From Mixta hanseatica (GTDB lineage Bacteria; Pseudomonadota; Gammaproteobacteria; Enterobacterales; Enterobacteriaceae): a stretch of DNA of 64,000 bases. Positions within the stretch are counted from its first letter, which is position 1. Every line of letters begins with the position of its first letter. Both the position numbers and the translations under genes were made by a program. The notes beneath the pieces were generated by a model. It was not told where the DNA came from. It did not search any database and was given only the letters and a program-made list of their open reading frames with translations. Positions 14,417-24,198 of this stretch are shown one piece after another. The DNA is taken from assembly GCF_023517775.1 (NCBI RefSeq), contig NZ_CP082904.1:1178001-1242000 (forward strand), given 5' to 3'.

Positions 14417-17400
14417 TCAGACTGAAAATGACCGGTCCAGACGGCTGTAGCCAAGGCCGTTAACCTTGCGCACCTTTATCTGTACCGGGATGCGTTCTTT
14501 CATCGCCTCGACGTGGCTGATTACGCCGATGGTTTTACCGCTGGCGTTTAACGCATCCAGCGCGTCGAGCGCGGTATCCAGCGTATCGGCATCAAGCGTG
14601 CCGAAGCCCTCATCAAGGAATAGCGATTCGATACGGGTTTTGTGACTGACCAGATCTGAAAGCGCCAGCGCCAGCGCCAGACTGACCAGGAAGCTTTCGC
14701 CGCCTGACAGCGTACGCGTATCCCGTTTCGCATCGGCCTGCCAGGTGTCCATGACCTGCAGCTCCAGCGTATCGCTTGACTTACGCTGCAACAGGTAACG
14801 GCCATGCAGCCGATCAAGCTGCTGATTCGCCAGCCATACCAGGTGATCCAGCGTCAGGCCCTGGGCAAAACGCCGGAATTTGTCGCCGCTGCTGGAGCCG
14901 ATCAACTGATTCAGGTAGCCCCAGTCTTCAACCTGCTGGGCATTATCCTCGATTTGCTGTAGCAAACTCTGCTGTTGCTGACGCTGGGCATTATCGCTTT
15001 CCAGTTGCTGGCGAAGCTGCCCCTGTTGCCGCACATTGTCATGCAGGCGTTGCTGCTGCGCTTCCAGCGCGCTTTCCAGCTCCGGCAGCGTAACCTGCAG
15101 CTCCTCAGGGCGTTCACGCTGATGCTGCGCCAGACTCTGCTCTGCGCGCAGAGCCAATACGCCTGCCTGCTGACGCTGCGCTTCCAGCTGCTGACAGCGC
15201 TCGCGTAGCGCCAGCGCCTCCTGTTCATCCAGCAGCGCGGCGCGGAAAGCCGCCTCATCGCTAAAGTGACTCTCCTTCAGCGCCTGATTAAACTGCGTCA
15301 GTCGTTCGTCATAGCGCTTTTGGGCGTCCTGATGCTGCTGCGCCAGAGAATTATGCTGTCCGGTCAGAGTATTTAGCCGGTCCTGACTTTGCTGCCAGCG
15401 CTGCTGCTGTTCACGCGCCGCAGTTTCCGCCTGCGCCAGACGCTGCTGCCACTGCTGACGCACCTCCGCAACCGTGCTGTCGCCCAGCAGACGCTGACGC
15501 TGTTGACGCAGCGCGGCCAGCTGCTGCTGCTGCGACGCTATCAGGGCGTCAGCATGCCGTTTCTGCTGCGTCAGCTGCGCCAGCTCTTCATTAGTCGCCT
15601 GTAGGGCGGTATCGCAGGCGGCAAGGCGCGTCGCTATATCGGTAAGCACTTGCTCGCTTTTTTGCCAGCGCCGCCATTCATTTTGACGCGCCTCCAGCCA
15701 GGCCTGCTGTGCCTGCGGTTGCGGCAGCGTAAGCTGGTACTGCGCCAGCTCCTGCGTCAGGCCTTCCGTAAACTGTTGCCGCTGCGCCATCAGCTGCTGA
15801 GCCTGTTGATCCGTCTCCTGGCGCTGTTGCTGGCTGTAGCGCAGCTGCTGTTCCGCCAACTGCTGCGCCTGCTGCTGCTGCTGCCAGCGCTGCTGACAGG
15901 CCGCCAGCGCCTCTTTCGCCTGCTGTACCCGGCGTGCAGCCTGCTCCTGTTGCTGTTGCTGTTGCAGTAGCGCTTTTTCCTGCTGTTCCTGCTGGTCGAT
16001 CCAGGCGCTGAGGCCTGCCTCATCTTCCAGCGTCAGCGTCAGGTTCGCCGCCGCCAGCAACGTTTGCCATTCATCCTGCTGGCGCATCAGATCAACGTTA
16101 AGCGTTTGCTGCTGCTGGCTAAGCCACGCCTGCTGGCTCTGCAACGCCTTTAACTGCTCGCCGCAGGTGACGCCGGCAATTTTCAACTGCTCTTCCTGCT
16201 GACGGAGCTCTTCCAGACGCTGCTGATTTTCCGTCAGGGTCAGCGTTTGGTAGCGTTCTACCGCCGGATGCTCGGTCGAACCGCACAGCGCACAGGGCTT
16301 GCCGGCCACCAGACGCGCGCGCTCTTGCTCAAGGCTGACAATCCGCTGCTCCAGCTCCAGCTGTTTTTCCAGGTCAACGCGATGCTGATGTTTCTCTTTC
16401 CATGCCTGGCGCCGCTCTGCCAGCTGCTGCGTTTGCTGCTGGATCTGTGTCTCCAGCGCCTGTAGCTCCTGCTGCTGCTGCGCGTAGCGCTGGCTCAGCG
16501 GACGCAGGGTAGAGGAGGCGATCGCTAACTGCTGGCGCAGCGGGCGCTGCTGCTGTAGCTGCTCCAGTTGGTGACGCAGCGTACTTTCCGGCTGTTGCTG
16601 AAGTGCAGTAAGCGCTTGCTCTGCCTGCTGCGCCTGCTGGCGGGCCTGCGCCAGTTCATTTTCCAGCGGGACAGCCTGGGTGGTCAGCTGGCTAAGCTGC
16701 TGCTGCTGTTCGTCGCACTCCAGCTGTAGCTGCCGCTGTCGGGTCTGCAACGCATTCAGGTTCTCCTGTAGCCGCAGCTGCTGCTGAAAACGTTCACGCC
16801 AGCCGCCCAGCAGATCACCCCAGTTCGCCGCCTGGGCATGATCGCGGCGCCACTGTTGCTCTTGCTGTTGCTGCGCATGCAGAGCTTGCTGCTCATGGCT
16901 TAGCTGCTGCTGACGCTGTTGGCGCTGCTGCAGCACCAGCTGGTTTTCCTGCAGCGTTTGCTGCTGTAGGGAAAGCTGCTGCGCCAGCGTGTCGATTTGA
17001 TGGTCGAGCGGGATCACCTGTTCGTTGATCAGGCTCTCCTGTTCCCGCCACTGCGTATTTAGCTGCTGGTGCGCCTGTTCAGCCTGTTGCTGCTGGCGTT
17101 GCAAAGTTTGTAACTGCTCACTTGCTTCTTGCAGGGCAGCAGTAAGCTGCTGCGCTTGCTGATTAAGCTGCGCCAGATCCTGTTGCAGCTGCTGGCGCTG
17201 TTGCCAGTACGGGCGCAGTTTCTCCGCCGGTTCCGATCGCGCCAGCCGCTGGCGTTCTGTCTCTGCCTGTTGCCAGTGGTTTTCCGCCTGTTGTTGCGCG
17301 CTAAGCGCCTGATTTTTTTCCTGCTGCAGGCGCTGCTGCTGACTAAGCCACTGCTGTTGCAGGCGCAGGCGATTAAGCTGCTGATGCAGCAGGCTTTCCT

Positions 17401-18091
17401 GCTGCGCCAGCGCCGCGAGTTCATTTTCCAGCTGCCGCCGCGCCGTTTCATCCAGCAGCGCCATGCCGGCAGCCCGCGCCCGCAGTTGATCCAGTTCAAC
17501 GCGCGCCTGTTTATGCTGTTCATAAATACGCGCTGAGAGCTGGCCGTAAATCTCCGTGCCGGTCAGTTCCTCCAGCAGCTCGGCGCGATCGTTGACGTCG
17601 GCGTTCAGGAAGGCGGCGAACTGCCCCTGCGACAGCATCATCGATTTGGTAAAGCGGGCAAAGTCGAGTCCGGTCAGCTGGGCGATCATCTCCAGCTTGT
17701 CTTTGACCTTGTCGGCGACAATCACGTTATCGATGCAGCGCGCCAGCTCAACGCGCGGCGCCTGCAAATTACCATCTACCGCGCCACGCGCCCGGTTCTG
17801 GCTCCAGAAAGCGCGCCAGGCCTCGCCTTTCACCTCAAATTCCACTTCAGCGAGGCATTCGGCGGTATCGCGGCTGATCAGTTCATTCTGCGATTGGGAA
17901 ATTTTCCCCAGGCGCGAGGTTTCGTGATAGAGCGCCAGGCAAATGGCATCAAGCAGAGTCGTTTTACCGGCGCCGGTTGGGCCGGTAATGGCAAACAGCC
18001 CGCTGCTGGCAAAGGGTTCGCGCGTGAAATCAATCTTCCATTCGCCCTTTAGCGAGTTAATGTTTTTAAAACGTAGCGACAAAATCTTCAT
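14417..18091 (-). CDS. sbcC: Exonuclease subunit SbcC (Rad50-like ATPase)
   Basis: 1224 residues, about 175 longer than E. coli SbcC (about 1048). With SbcD it makes the nuclease that cuts hairpins, processes DNA ends and removes protein-blocked ends. The N-terminal ATPase half has Walker [15 protein letters not shown] (about 39-52). The zinc hook is CALC at residues 600-603. The C-terminal half has signature [21 protein letters not shown] and Walker [15 protein letters not shown]. The coiled-coil arms are extraordinarily rich in glutamine, with many QQQ runs and CAG-rich DNA, which accounts for the extra length. The start overlaps the sbcD stop by four bases (ATGA), so translation is coupled. 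Confidence 0.97.
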   Translation of the reverse strand: MKILSLRFKNINSLKGEWKIDFTREPFASSGLFAITGPTGAGKTTLLDAICLALYHETSRLGKISQSQNELISRDTAECLAEVEFEVKGEAWRAFWSQNRARGAVDGNLQAPRVELARCIDNVIVADKVKDKLEMIAQLTGLDFARFTKSMMLSQGQFAAFLNADVNDRAELLEELTGTEIYGQLSARIYEQHKQARVELDQLRARAAGMALLDETARRQLENELAALAQQESLLHQQLNRLRLQQQWLSQQQRLQQEKNQALSAQQQAENHWQQAETERQRLARSEPAEKLRPYWQQRQQLQQDLAQLNQQAQQLTAALQEASEQLQTLQRQQQQAEQAHQQLNTQWREQESLINEQVIPLDHQIDTLAQQLSLQQQTLQENQLVLQQRQQRQQQLSHEQQALHAQQQQEQQWRRDHAQAANWGDLLGGWRERFQQQLRLQENLNALQTRQRQLQLECDEQQQQLSQLTTQAVPLENELAQARQQAQQAEQALTALQQQPESTLRHQLEQLQQQRPLRQQLAIASSTLRPLSQRYAQQQQELQALETQIQQQTQQLAERRQAWKEKHQHRVDLEKQLELEQRIVSLEQERARLVAGKPCALCGSTEHPAVERYQTLTLTENQQRLEELRQQEEQLKIAGVTCGEQLKALQSQQAWLSQQQQTLNVDLMRQQDEWQTLLAAANLTLTLEDEAGLSAWIDQQEQQEKALLQQQQQQEQAARRVQQAKEALAACQQRWQQQQQAQQLAEQQLRYSQQQRQETDQQAQQLMAQRQQFTEGLTQELAQYQLTLPQPQAQQAWLEARQNEWRRWQKSEQVLTDIATRLAACDTALQATNEELAQLTQQKRHADALIASQQQQLAALRQQRQRLLGDSTVAEVRQQWQQRLAQAETAAREQQQRWQQSQDRLNTLTGQHNSLAQQHQDAQKRYDERLTQFNQALKESHFSDEAAFRAALLDEQEALALRERCQQLEAQRQQAGVLALRAEQSLAQHQRERPEELQVTLPELESALEAQQQRLHDNVRQQGQLRQQLESDNAQRQQQQSLLQQIEDNAQQVEDWGYLNQLIGSSSGDKFRRFAQGLTLDHLVWLANQQLDRLHGRYLLQRKSSDTLELQVMDTWQADAKRDTRTLSGGESFLVSLALALALSDLVSHKTRIESLFLDEGFGTLDADTLDTALDALDALNASGKTIGVISHVEAMKERIPVQIKVRKVNGLGYSRLDRSFSV

Positions 18092-19317
18092 GGCTGGCTC
18101 TCCTCGCCCTGATAAAGCGCATCCAGCGTGCCGCTAAAGAGCTGGCGCACGCGGGTGCATCGCGCCTCGTCCGTCTCCTCTTCCTGCTCCAGTCGCCGTT
18201 CAAAGACTTCTTCTACTTTCAGCTCGCTCAGCGTTTCGTTTTGCAGGCGGGCAAGCGCACGTTCGCGCTGCTCACGGCTGCGGCGCATCAGTAGCACCTC
18301 CACCGGCAACCCTTCGGTTAGCGCCTGGATATGCTGCTGCATGTTATGCAGATATTCCTGCGTGGTAATTTCGATATCCAGCCACACCGGACGCGGCGGA
18401 GCAGCATCGGCAAAAACTTTCAGCTGCTGTTCGATCTCCGCCAGCGTGCCCTTGATGGTCTGCATCGGCTGAAAACCCGGCACCGGCAGCGGTTCAACGC
18501 CGGCCAGCTTGCCGTCGGCAAAACTGACCAGAAACACGCTTTTCTGGCTGCCCAGCTCATCAAAGCTGAGCGGCAACGGCGAGCCGCTATAGCGGATATG
18601 TTCGCTGTTGGCGATGCGCTGCGCCCGATGAATATGGCCGAGCGCGATATAGTCGGCGGCGGGAAAGGCCTGCGCCGGAAAGGCATCCAGCGTGCCGATA
18701 TAGATATCGCGCACCGCTTCGCTCTTGCTGACGCCGACGGTAGTCAGATGGCCAGTGGCGATCACCGGCAGCGGCTTCTCTGCCCGTTGGCTCAGCGCGC
18801 GGGCGTGTTGGTAGCTGCGCTGATAGTGCTGCGTGATGGCGTTCAGCAGGCTGATCTGCTTTTGCTCGCCGGACTGCCCCGCCTGGCTGCGCATAATATC
18901 GCGCGGACGCAGGAACGGGATGGCGCACAGCACCGCCCCCGGCTCGCCCTGACGGGTCATCAGCGTTAGCACCTGCTCTTCAGGATCGCCGCTGGCGGCG
19001 GCAATCACCCGGGTATTCAAACAGGCCAGCAGCTCGCGTGATTCGTTAAGCGTGGCGACGGAGTCGTGGTTGCCGCCCAGCACAATCAGCTGACAGCCGG
19101 TGCGATGCAGATCCACCACGAAGCGGTTATAGAGTTCGCGCGCATAGCTGGGCGGCGAGCCGGTATCAAAGATATCGCCCGCCACAATCACCGCATCCAC
19201 CTGATGCGCTTCAACCTGCTCAATCAGCCAGTTAAAAAAAGCCTGATGCTCGGCGGCACGGCTGCGGGTATAGAAAAACTGACCGAGATGCCAGTCTGAA
19301 GTGTGAATAATGCGCAT
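18088..19317 (-). CDS. sbcD: Exonuclease subunit SbcD (Mre11-like nuclease)
   Basis: 409 residues (E. coli 400). The metallophosphoesterase motifs are in order: DWHLG (D8, H10), GDIFD, GGNHD, an isolated GH (ATGHLT) and GHIH. These bind two Mn ions for dsDNA exonuclease and ssDNA endonuclease activity in the SbcCD complex. The C-terminal region ([33 protein letters not shown]) is the capping/SbcC-binding part. It is the first gene of sbcDC, with a 235-bp intergenic region shared divergently with phoB. Confidence 0.96.
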   Translation of the reverse strand: MRIIHTSDWHLGQFFYTRSRAAEHQAFFNWLIEQVEAHQVDAVIVAGDIFDTGSPPSYARELYNRFVVDLHRTGCQLIVLGGNHDSVATLNESRELLACLNTRVIAAASGDPEEQVLTLMTRQGEPGAVLCAIPFLRPRDIMRSQAGQSGEQKQISLLNAITQHYQRSYQHARALSQRAEKPLPVIATGHLTTVGVSKSEAVRDIYIGTLDAFPAQAFPAADYIALGHIHRAQRIANSEHIRYSGSPLPLSFDELGSQKSVFLVSFADGKLAGVEPLPVPGFQPMQTIKGTLAEIEQQLKVFADAAPPRPVWLDIEITTQEYLHNMQQHIQALTEGLPVEVLLMRRSREQRERALARLQNETLSELKVEEVFERRLEQEEETDEARCTRVRQLFSGTLDALYQGEESQP

Positions 19318-19482
19318 AGAACTCCCAGCTAATAGCAGAACGCCGGAGGCGATTATAACCAGAGCCAGGCCGCAGAAGGGAACTGGATTTCAGAAGCGGC
19401 GCGTTGGTTGCCAAAAATGCTTTCTGACAGCTTCACAAAAGCGTTATTAAAGCGCCACGGGGGCCGTGCATTTTTCATAAAT

Positions 19483-19505
19483 CTGTCATAAAACTGACGC
19501 ATAAT
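19483..19505 (+). promoter_or_regulatory. PHO box and phoB promoter
   Basis: CTGTCATAAAACTGACGC (19483-19500) matches the PHO box consensus CTGTCATANAACTGTCAC at 16 of 18 positions. A partial further repeat TTTTCATAAAT lies just upstream (19472-19482). A -10 CATAAT follows at 19500-19505. phosphorylated PhoB should activate its own operon here, as in E. coli. Confidence 0.9.
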
Positions 19506-19552
19506 GACGCCGCAAATCCCCGTGACAGAGAGTCACATTCGCAGGAGCAATA

Positions 19553-20242
19553 ATGGCTAAGCGCATTCTGGTTGTCGAAGATGAAGCCCCCATCAGGGAA
19601 ATGTTGTGTTTCGTGCTGGAGCAAAATGATTATCAGCCGATAGAGGCGGATGATTATGACAGCGCCGTCAACCTGCTAATCGAACCCTGGCCCGATCTGA
19701 TCCTGCTTGACTGGATGTTGCCCGGCGGCAGCGGCATTCAGTTTATTAAACATCTCAAGCGTGAAGCGATGACGCGCGACATTCCAGTGATGATGCTGAC
19801 GGCGCGCGGCGAAGAAGAAGATCGGGTGCGCGGCCTGGAAGTGGGCGCCGATGACTACATCACCAAACCGTTCTCGCCTAAAGAGCTGGTGGCGCGCATT
19901 AAAGCAGTGATGCGCCGCATCTCGCCGATGGCGGTGGAGGATGTGATCGAAATTCAGGGTCTGAGCCTGGATCCCTCTTCCCATCGCGTGATGTCAGATA
20001 CCACGCCGCTGGAGATGGGGCCGACGGAATATAAACTGCTGCACTTTTTTATGACGCACCCGGAGCGCGTTTACAGCCGCGAACAGCTGCTGAACAACGT
20101 TTGGGGCACCAATGTTTACGTTGAGGATCGCACGGTGGATGTGCATATTCGGCGGCTGCGTAAAGCGCTGGAGCTGACCGGCCACGATCGCATGGTGCAA
20201 ACCGTACGTGGAACGGGTTATCGTTTCTCCGCTCGTTACTGA
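19553..20242 (+). CDS. phoB: Phosphate-regulon response regulator PhoB
   Basis: 229 residues (E. coli 229), with CAGGAGC before the ATG. It is an OmpR-family regulator. The receiver domain (1-120) has the acidic pair E9/D10, phosphoacceptor D53 in LLDWMLPG, T in MLTARG and K in [10 protein letters not shown]. The winged-helix DNA-binding domain (130-229) ends in the recognition segment [16 protein letters not shown] and RGTGYRFS. It activates Pho genes under phosphate limitation. An autoregulatory PHO box lies 50 bp upstream, and phoR follows 14 bp later. Confidence 0.98.
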   Translation: MAKRILVVEDEAPIREMLCFVLEQNDYQPIEADDYDSAVNLLIEPWPDLILLDWMLPGGSGIQFIKHLKREAMTRDIPVMMLTARGEEEDRVRGLEVGADDYITKPFSPKELVARIKAVMRRISPMAVEDVIEIQGLSLDPSSHRVMSDTTPLEMGPTEYKLLHFFMTHPERVYSREQLLNNVWGTNVYVEDRTVDVHIRRLRKALELTGHDRMVQTVRGTGYRFSARY

Positions 20243-20256
20243 TCGGAGTCTGCCCC

Positions 20257-21576
20257 GTGCTGGAACGCCTCTCCTGGAAGAGATTATTACTGGAACTGGT
20301 GCTGGTCTGCCTGCCTGCGCTGCTGGCCGGGCTGCTTATCGGCTATCTGCCGTGGTTCCTGCTGTGCGCCGTGCTGCTGTTGCTGGGCTGGCATTTCTGG
20401 AATTTGCTGCGTCTGTCGCACTGGCTGTGGACCGACCGCACCATGACGCCGCCTGGCGGACAGTGGAGCTGGGAGCCGCTATTTTACGGGCTTTACCAGA
20501 TGCAGCTGCGCAACCGTCGTCGCCGTCGTGAACTGGGGAACCTGATTAAACGGTTTCGCAGCGGGGCGGAATCCCTTCCTGACGCGGTGGTGCTGACCAC
20601 CGACGAGGGCACCATTTTCTGGTGCAACGGCCTGGCACAGCAGCATCTTGGCCTGCGCTGGCCGGAAGATAACGGCCAGAACATCCTTAATCTGCTGCGC
20701 TATCCTGAATTTTCTCGCTATCTGCGTCAGCAGGATTTTGTTCGTCCACTGACGCTGGTGATGAATAATCAGCTGCATATGGAATTCCGCGTGATGCCTT
20801 ACAGCGAAGGGCAGTGGCTGCTGGTAGCGCGCGACGTGACGCAGATGCATCAGCTGGAAGGCGCGCGGCGCAACTTCTTCGCTAATGTCAGCCATGAGCT
20901 GCGTACGCCGCTCACGGTGCTGCAGGGCTATCTGGAGATGATGAGCGATGCGGTGCTGGAGGGAAAATCACGCGAAAAGGCGCTGCAAACCATGCAGGAG
21001 CAAACGCGCCGAATGGATGGACTGGTGAAGCAGCTGCTGACGCTGTCGCGTATTGAGGCCGCGCCCGCGATCGATCTGGCGGAGAAAGTGGATGTGCCGA
21101 TGATGCTGCGGCTGCTGCAGCGCGAGGCGGAAACGCTGAGTAACGGACGCCATCAGATTACCTTTCATACCGATGCGCAGCTAAAAGTGTTCGGCAACGA
21201 AGAGCAGCTACGCAGCGCCATCTCTAACCTGGTGTACAACGCGGTGAACCATACGCCGGAAGGCACCCATATCGAGGTGAGCTGGCAGTTTTGCAAACAG
21301 GGCGCACTGTTTGCGGTGAAAGATAACGGGCCGGGCATTGCCCAGGAACATCTACCGCGCCTGACCGAGCGTTTTTATCGGGTGGATAAGGCGCGATCGC
21401 GCGCGACCGGTGGCAGCGGGCTGGGGCTGGCGATAGTTAAACATGCGCTGAGTCATCACGGGGCGCGTCTGGCGGTCGTCAGTCAGCCGCATAAAGAGAC
21501 CTGCTTTAGCTTTATCCTGCCGACAAGGTTGATTGTCAGTCAGCATCTGCCGGACAATGCGGCGCGTAAAATCTGA
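20257..21576 (+). CDS. phoR: Phosphate-regulon sensor kinase PhoR
   Basis: 439 residues (E. coli 431), GTG start at 20257. Two adjacent N-terminal membrane helices (about 10-50), a cytoplasmic charged linker, a PAS domain (about 95-195), HisKA with phosphoacceptor H213 in [13 protein letters not shown], then the ATPase domain with N box [14 protein letters not shown]1 VKDNGPGI, F box [13 protein letters not shown] and G2 [17 protein letters not shown]. PhoR phosphorylates PhoB when the Pst transporter signals low phosphate. It is translationally close to the next gene, which starts four bases after its stop. Confidence 0.97.
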   Translation: MLERLSWKRLLLELVLVCLPALLAGLLIGYLPWFLLCAVLLLLGWHFWNLLRLSHWLWTDRTMTPPGGQWSWEPLFYGLYQMQLRNRRRRRELGNLIKRFRSGAESLPDAVVLTTDEGTIFWCNGLAQQHLGLRWPEDNGQNILNLLRYPEFSRYLRQQDFVRPLTLVMNNQLHMEFRVMPYSEGQWLLVARDVTQMHQLEGARRNFFANVSHELRTPLTVLQGYLEMMSDAVLEGKSREKALQTMQEQTRRMDGLVKQLLTLSRIEAAPAIDLAEKVDVPMMLRLLQREAETLSNGRHQITFHTDAQLKVFGNEEQLRSAISNLVYNAVNHTPEGTHIEVSWQFCKQGALFAVKDNGPGIAQEHLPRLTERFYRVDKARSRATGGSGLGLAIVKHALSHHGARLAVVSQPHKETCFSFILPTRLIVSQHLPDNAARKI

Positions 21577-21579
21577 CGG

Positions 21580-22506
21580 ATGCAAAGTATGAAAATCATC
21601 ATGGTGCTGCTGCTGCTGTTTTCCGGCGCGTTGCAGGCAAAGCCTGCGCTGCTGGCCGGAAATCTCAGCAGCGTTGGCTCTGATACGCTGGGAAACTTAA
21701 TGGCGCTGTGGGGCGAAAGCTTTAATCTGCAGCACCCAGGCGTCAATGTGCAGGTGCAGGCCGCCGGCTCCTCCACTGCGCCTACCGCGCTGGCCGCAGG
21801 CGCAGCGCAGCTGGGGGCCATGAGCCGCCCGATGCAGCCTTCGGAGCGTCAGCTGTTTCAACAGCGCTATGGCTATGCGCCGCTGGCGGTGCCGGTGGCG
21901 CTGGATGCGCTGGTGGTAGTGGTGAATCAGGACAACCCGCTTAGCCAGCTTAACGCGCAGCAGCTGGACGCCATTTTTTCCGTTACGCGGCGCTGCGGCG
22001 CGGCGCATTCGCCGCAAACCTGGGGCGATTTAGGCTTAACGCAGCGTAGCTGGCGCGAGCGATCGCTACAGCGGCTGGGCCGTAATTCTGCATCCGGCAC
22101 CTGGGGGTTCTTTAAACAACAGGCGCTGTGCAGCGGCGATTTTCGTCGTGATGTCGGCGAGTATCCCGGCTCGACGGCGGTGGTGCAGGCGGTTGCCAGC
22201 AATCTTAACGCCATTGGCTACGCCAGCTTTGGTTTCCATATCAGCGGTGTGAAAACGCTGGCGCTGGCGAAAGAGGGCGAAGCCGTGGTGCCCAACGCCG
22301 CAACCATCCGCAGCGGACGCTATCCCTATGCGCGCCCGCTCTATATCTATATCAACAAACCGCCGGGTAAGCCGCCAGAACCGCTAACCGCAGCCTTTTT
22401 ACGCCATGTGCTCTCTCCACAGGGACAGGCGCTGGTTACCCAGGCGGGCTATCTGCCGCTTTCCGATGAGCAAATGAGCCAGGCGAAGGCGCTGCTGGGA
22501 TTATGA
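21580..22506 (+). CDS. PstS-like phosphate-binding periplasmic protein
   Basis: 308 residues from ATG 21580. ATG 21589, giving MKIIMVLLLL, is an equally good start. A signal peptide ends near LQAKP. The mature protein has phosphate-binding features: VGSDTLGNLM near the N-terminus, AAGSSTAPTALAAG, MSRPM, VPVALDALVVVVNQDNPLSQL, then GRNSASGTWGFFK and SNLNAIGYASFGF. It resembles the PstS-like family without the usual PstS N-terminus. It is not followed by pstCAB, so it may supply a distant transporter or act as a sensor accessory. Its place four bases behind phoR puts it in the PHO-box operon. E. coli has no gene here. Confidence 0.85.
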   Translation: MQSMKIIMVLLLLFSGALQAKPALLAGNLSSVGSDTLGNLMALWGESFNLQHPGVNVQVQAAGSSTAPTALAAGAAQLGAMSRPMQPSERQLFQQRYGYAPLAVPVALDALVVVVNQDNPLSQLNAQQLDAIFSVTRRCGAAHSPQTWGDLGLTQRSWRERSLQRLGRNSASGTWGFFKQQALCSGDFRRDVGEYPGSTAVVQAVASNLNAIGYASFGFHISGVKTLALAKEGEAVVPNAATIRSGRYPYARPLYIYINKPPGKPPEPLTAAFLRHVLSPQGQALVTQAGYLPLSDEQMSQAKALLGL

Positions 22507-22521
22507 CCGCGCCCGCTGCAA

Positions 22522-22538
22522 CATGAATATTTTTCATG
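22522..22538. promoter_or_regulatory. MetR-type binding site
   Basis: TGAATATTTTTCA (22524-22536) is an exact match to the MetR consensus TGAA-N2-T-N2-TTCA, extended by CAT/ATG to a 17-bp dyad. It lies 155 bp before the core-MetE gene, as expected for a homocysteine-responsive activator of methionine synthase genes. Confidence 0.6.
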
Positions 22539-22592
22539 TGTTATGAATTTTCCTCCCTTGCCGTTGAGCAAAAGTCATGAGACGCTGATTTC

Positions 22593-22616
22593 AGACATTT
22601 AGACATCCAGAAGTCT
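22593..22616. promoter_or_regulatory. Three tandem MetJ (met box) operators
   Basis: AGACATTT, AGACATCC and AGAAGTCT are three contiguous 8-bp units similar to the met box AGACGTCT. The spacing is exactly that needed for cooperative MetJ binding. With S-adenosylmethionine, MetJ would repress the downstream gene. Confidence 0.8.
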
Positions 22617-22691
22617 TAAAAATAAAATTCTGAAACTATTTCATCGGTAAATCAGCGGGGCGGGATCGCCTCGTGACAGGAGTTGAACATA

Positions 22692-23795
22692 ATGCAAAGA
22701 ACAACCGCCCCTTTCCGTGCTGACGTCGTCGGCAGCTTTTTACGTCCGGCTGCGATTAAGCGCGCCCGTGAGCAATTTGCCGCCGGGGAAATTGATGCCG
22801 CAGCGCTGCGTCGCGTGGAAGATGAAGAGATTCGTCATGTCGTGGAGCAGCAGCGCGCCAGCGGCCTGCAGGTCGTAACCGACGGCGAATTTCGTCGCGC
22901 CTGGTGGCACTTCGATTTCTTTGATGGTCTGCAGGGCGTGGAACGCTACGAGGCGGAGCAGGGTATTCAGTTCAACGGCATTCAAACCAAGGCGCGCGGC
23001 GTACGCGTCACCGGCAAGCTGGGCTTCGGCGATCATCCGATGCTGGAAGATTTCCGCTTCCTGAACAGCATCAGCGGCGATGCCGTGGCGAAAATGACTA
23101 TCCCCAGCCCCAGCGTGCTGCATTTCCGCGGCGGTCGTAAAATGATTGATGCCGAGGTTTACCCAGACCTGGCGGACTATTTCGATGATCTGGCGCTGAC
23201 TTATCGCGATGCCATCAAGGCGTTTTATGATGCAGGCTGTCGCTATCTGCAGCTTGATGACACCGTCTGGGCCTATCTCTGCTCGGAAGATCAGAAGCGT
23301 CAAATTCGTGAGCGCGGCGACGATCCGGAAGAGCTGGCACACACTTATGCTCGCGTGCTGAACAAAGCGCTGGAAGGCAAGCCGGCCGATCTGACCGTCG
23401 GGCTGCATGTCTGTCGCGGCAACTTCCGCTCTACCTGGATTTCTGAAGGCGGCTATGAGCCGGTAGCGGAAATTCTGTTTGGCGGCGTGAATATTGACGC
23501 CTTCTTCCTGGAGTATGATAACGAGCGCTCCGGCGGCTTCGAACCGCTGCGCTTTATTAAGCCGGGCAATCAGCAGGTGGTGCTGGGTCTGATTACCACT
23601 AAAGAAGGCCAGCTGGAAGACCAGGAAAGCGTGAAAGCCCGTATCAAGGAAGCGACGCAATATATCGATATCAACCAGATTTGCCTCAGCCCGCAGTGCG
23701 GCTTTGCCTCGACCGAAGAAGGCAACAATCTCACCGAGCAGCAGCAGTGGGATAAACTGCGTCTGGTGGTGGATATTGCGAAAAACGTCTGGTAA
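22692..23795 (+). CDS. Cobalamin-independent methionine synthase-like protein (core MetE, YxjG-type)
   Basis: 367 residues from ATG 22692 (CAGGAG nine bases upstream). A TTG three codons earlier is unnecessary. This is the C-terminal catalytic barrel of MetE alone, without the N-terminal half. Zinc ligands appear as H239 and C241 in LHVCRGN and C336 in SPQCGFAS. Other conserved parts are ADVVGSFLRP, VTDGEFRRAWWHFDFF, YLQLDDTVWAYLC and FFLEYDNERSG. It probably transfers a methyl group to homocysteine, but the methyl donor of such core enzymes varies and is not proven here. The MetJ and MetR sites upstream support a methionine role. A hairpin follows the stop. Confidence 0.9.
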   Translation: MQRTTAPFRADVVGSFLRPAAIKRAREQFAAGEIDAAALRRVEDEEIRHVVEQQRASGLQVVTDGEFRRAWWHFDFFDGLQGVERYEAEQGIQFNGIQTKARGVRVTGKLGFGDHPMLEDFRFLNSISGDAVAKMTIPSPSVLHFRGGRKMIDAEVYPDLADYFDDLALTYRDAIKAFYDAGCRYLQLDDTVWAYLCSEDQKRQIRERGDDPEELAHTYARVLNKALEGKPADLTVGLHVCRGNFRSTWISEGGYEPVAEILFGGVNIDAFFLEYDNERSGGFEPLRFIKPGNQQVVLGLITTKEGQLEDQESVKARIKEATQYIDINQICLSPQCGFASTEEGNNLTEQQQWDKLRLVVDIAKNVW

Positions 23796-24198
23796 TTGAC
23801 GTAAATATAAGCAAACAGGCGCGTAAAAACGCGCCTGTCATCGTTTTATGCCGCCGGCAATGAAGAAAATAGGGCGCGCTGATTAAAAAAAAGTCACATC
23901 ATGTAATGTGCTTCCGCCATAGTTTGAAGTGATTCTCTGGTCTGGAGCTTATATACGTTATATCACTCTGCTTTTTCGATCCCGTATTGCCTTTCTCCGC
24001 TATAAACGTTTTACTTATGCCGCTTACCGCGGTTTTCCTCTGTGAAAAGAAAAAAATCAGCTCATATCACTGCGTTTGCGGTCGTAAACATGCATTATTC
24101 AAACCATTGCCTGTACCGACAGCATGTTAGCGTAGAGAGGGTGCAGTAAGCATTCACACAACATCCACCGCAACATCAGTAGCAGGCAATTCAGCTTT
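23796..24198. other. 403-bp intergenic region upstream of brnQ
   Basis: The only clear element is the hairpin at 23815-23838. The rest has AT-rich stretches (for example TTATATACGTTATAT, about 23949-23963) that could serve as promoters, but no operator consensus or ORF with a ribosome site was found. Confidence 0.5.
23815..23838 (+). terminator. Terminator of the core-MetE gene
   Basis: ACAGGCGCG, loop TAAAAA, CGCGCCTGT, followed by CATCGTTTTA. The stem is strong and the T run is offset. Confidence 0.65.

Noticed and set aside
14776..17536. Several long leucine-rich plus-strand frames
   Set aside because: They are reverse complements of the CAG-rich coiled-coil part of sbcC (Gln codons read as Leu) and have no ribosome sites.
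14417..18091. Dense CTGCTG repeats that could look like a repeat array
   Set aside because: They are in-frame glutamine codons of sbcC, not regularly spaced repeats with unique spacers, so not a CRISPR or satellite.
22740..23660. 306-codon minus-strand frame
   Set aside because: Antisense to the well-supported core-MetE gene. High-GC third positions create such shadow frames.
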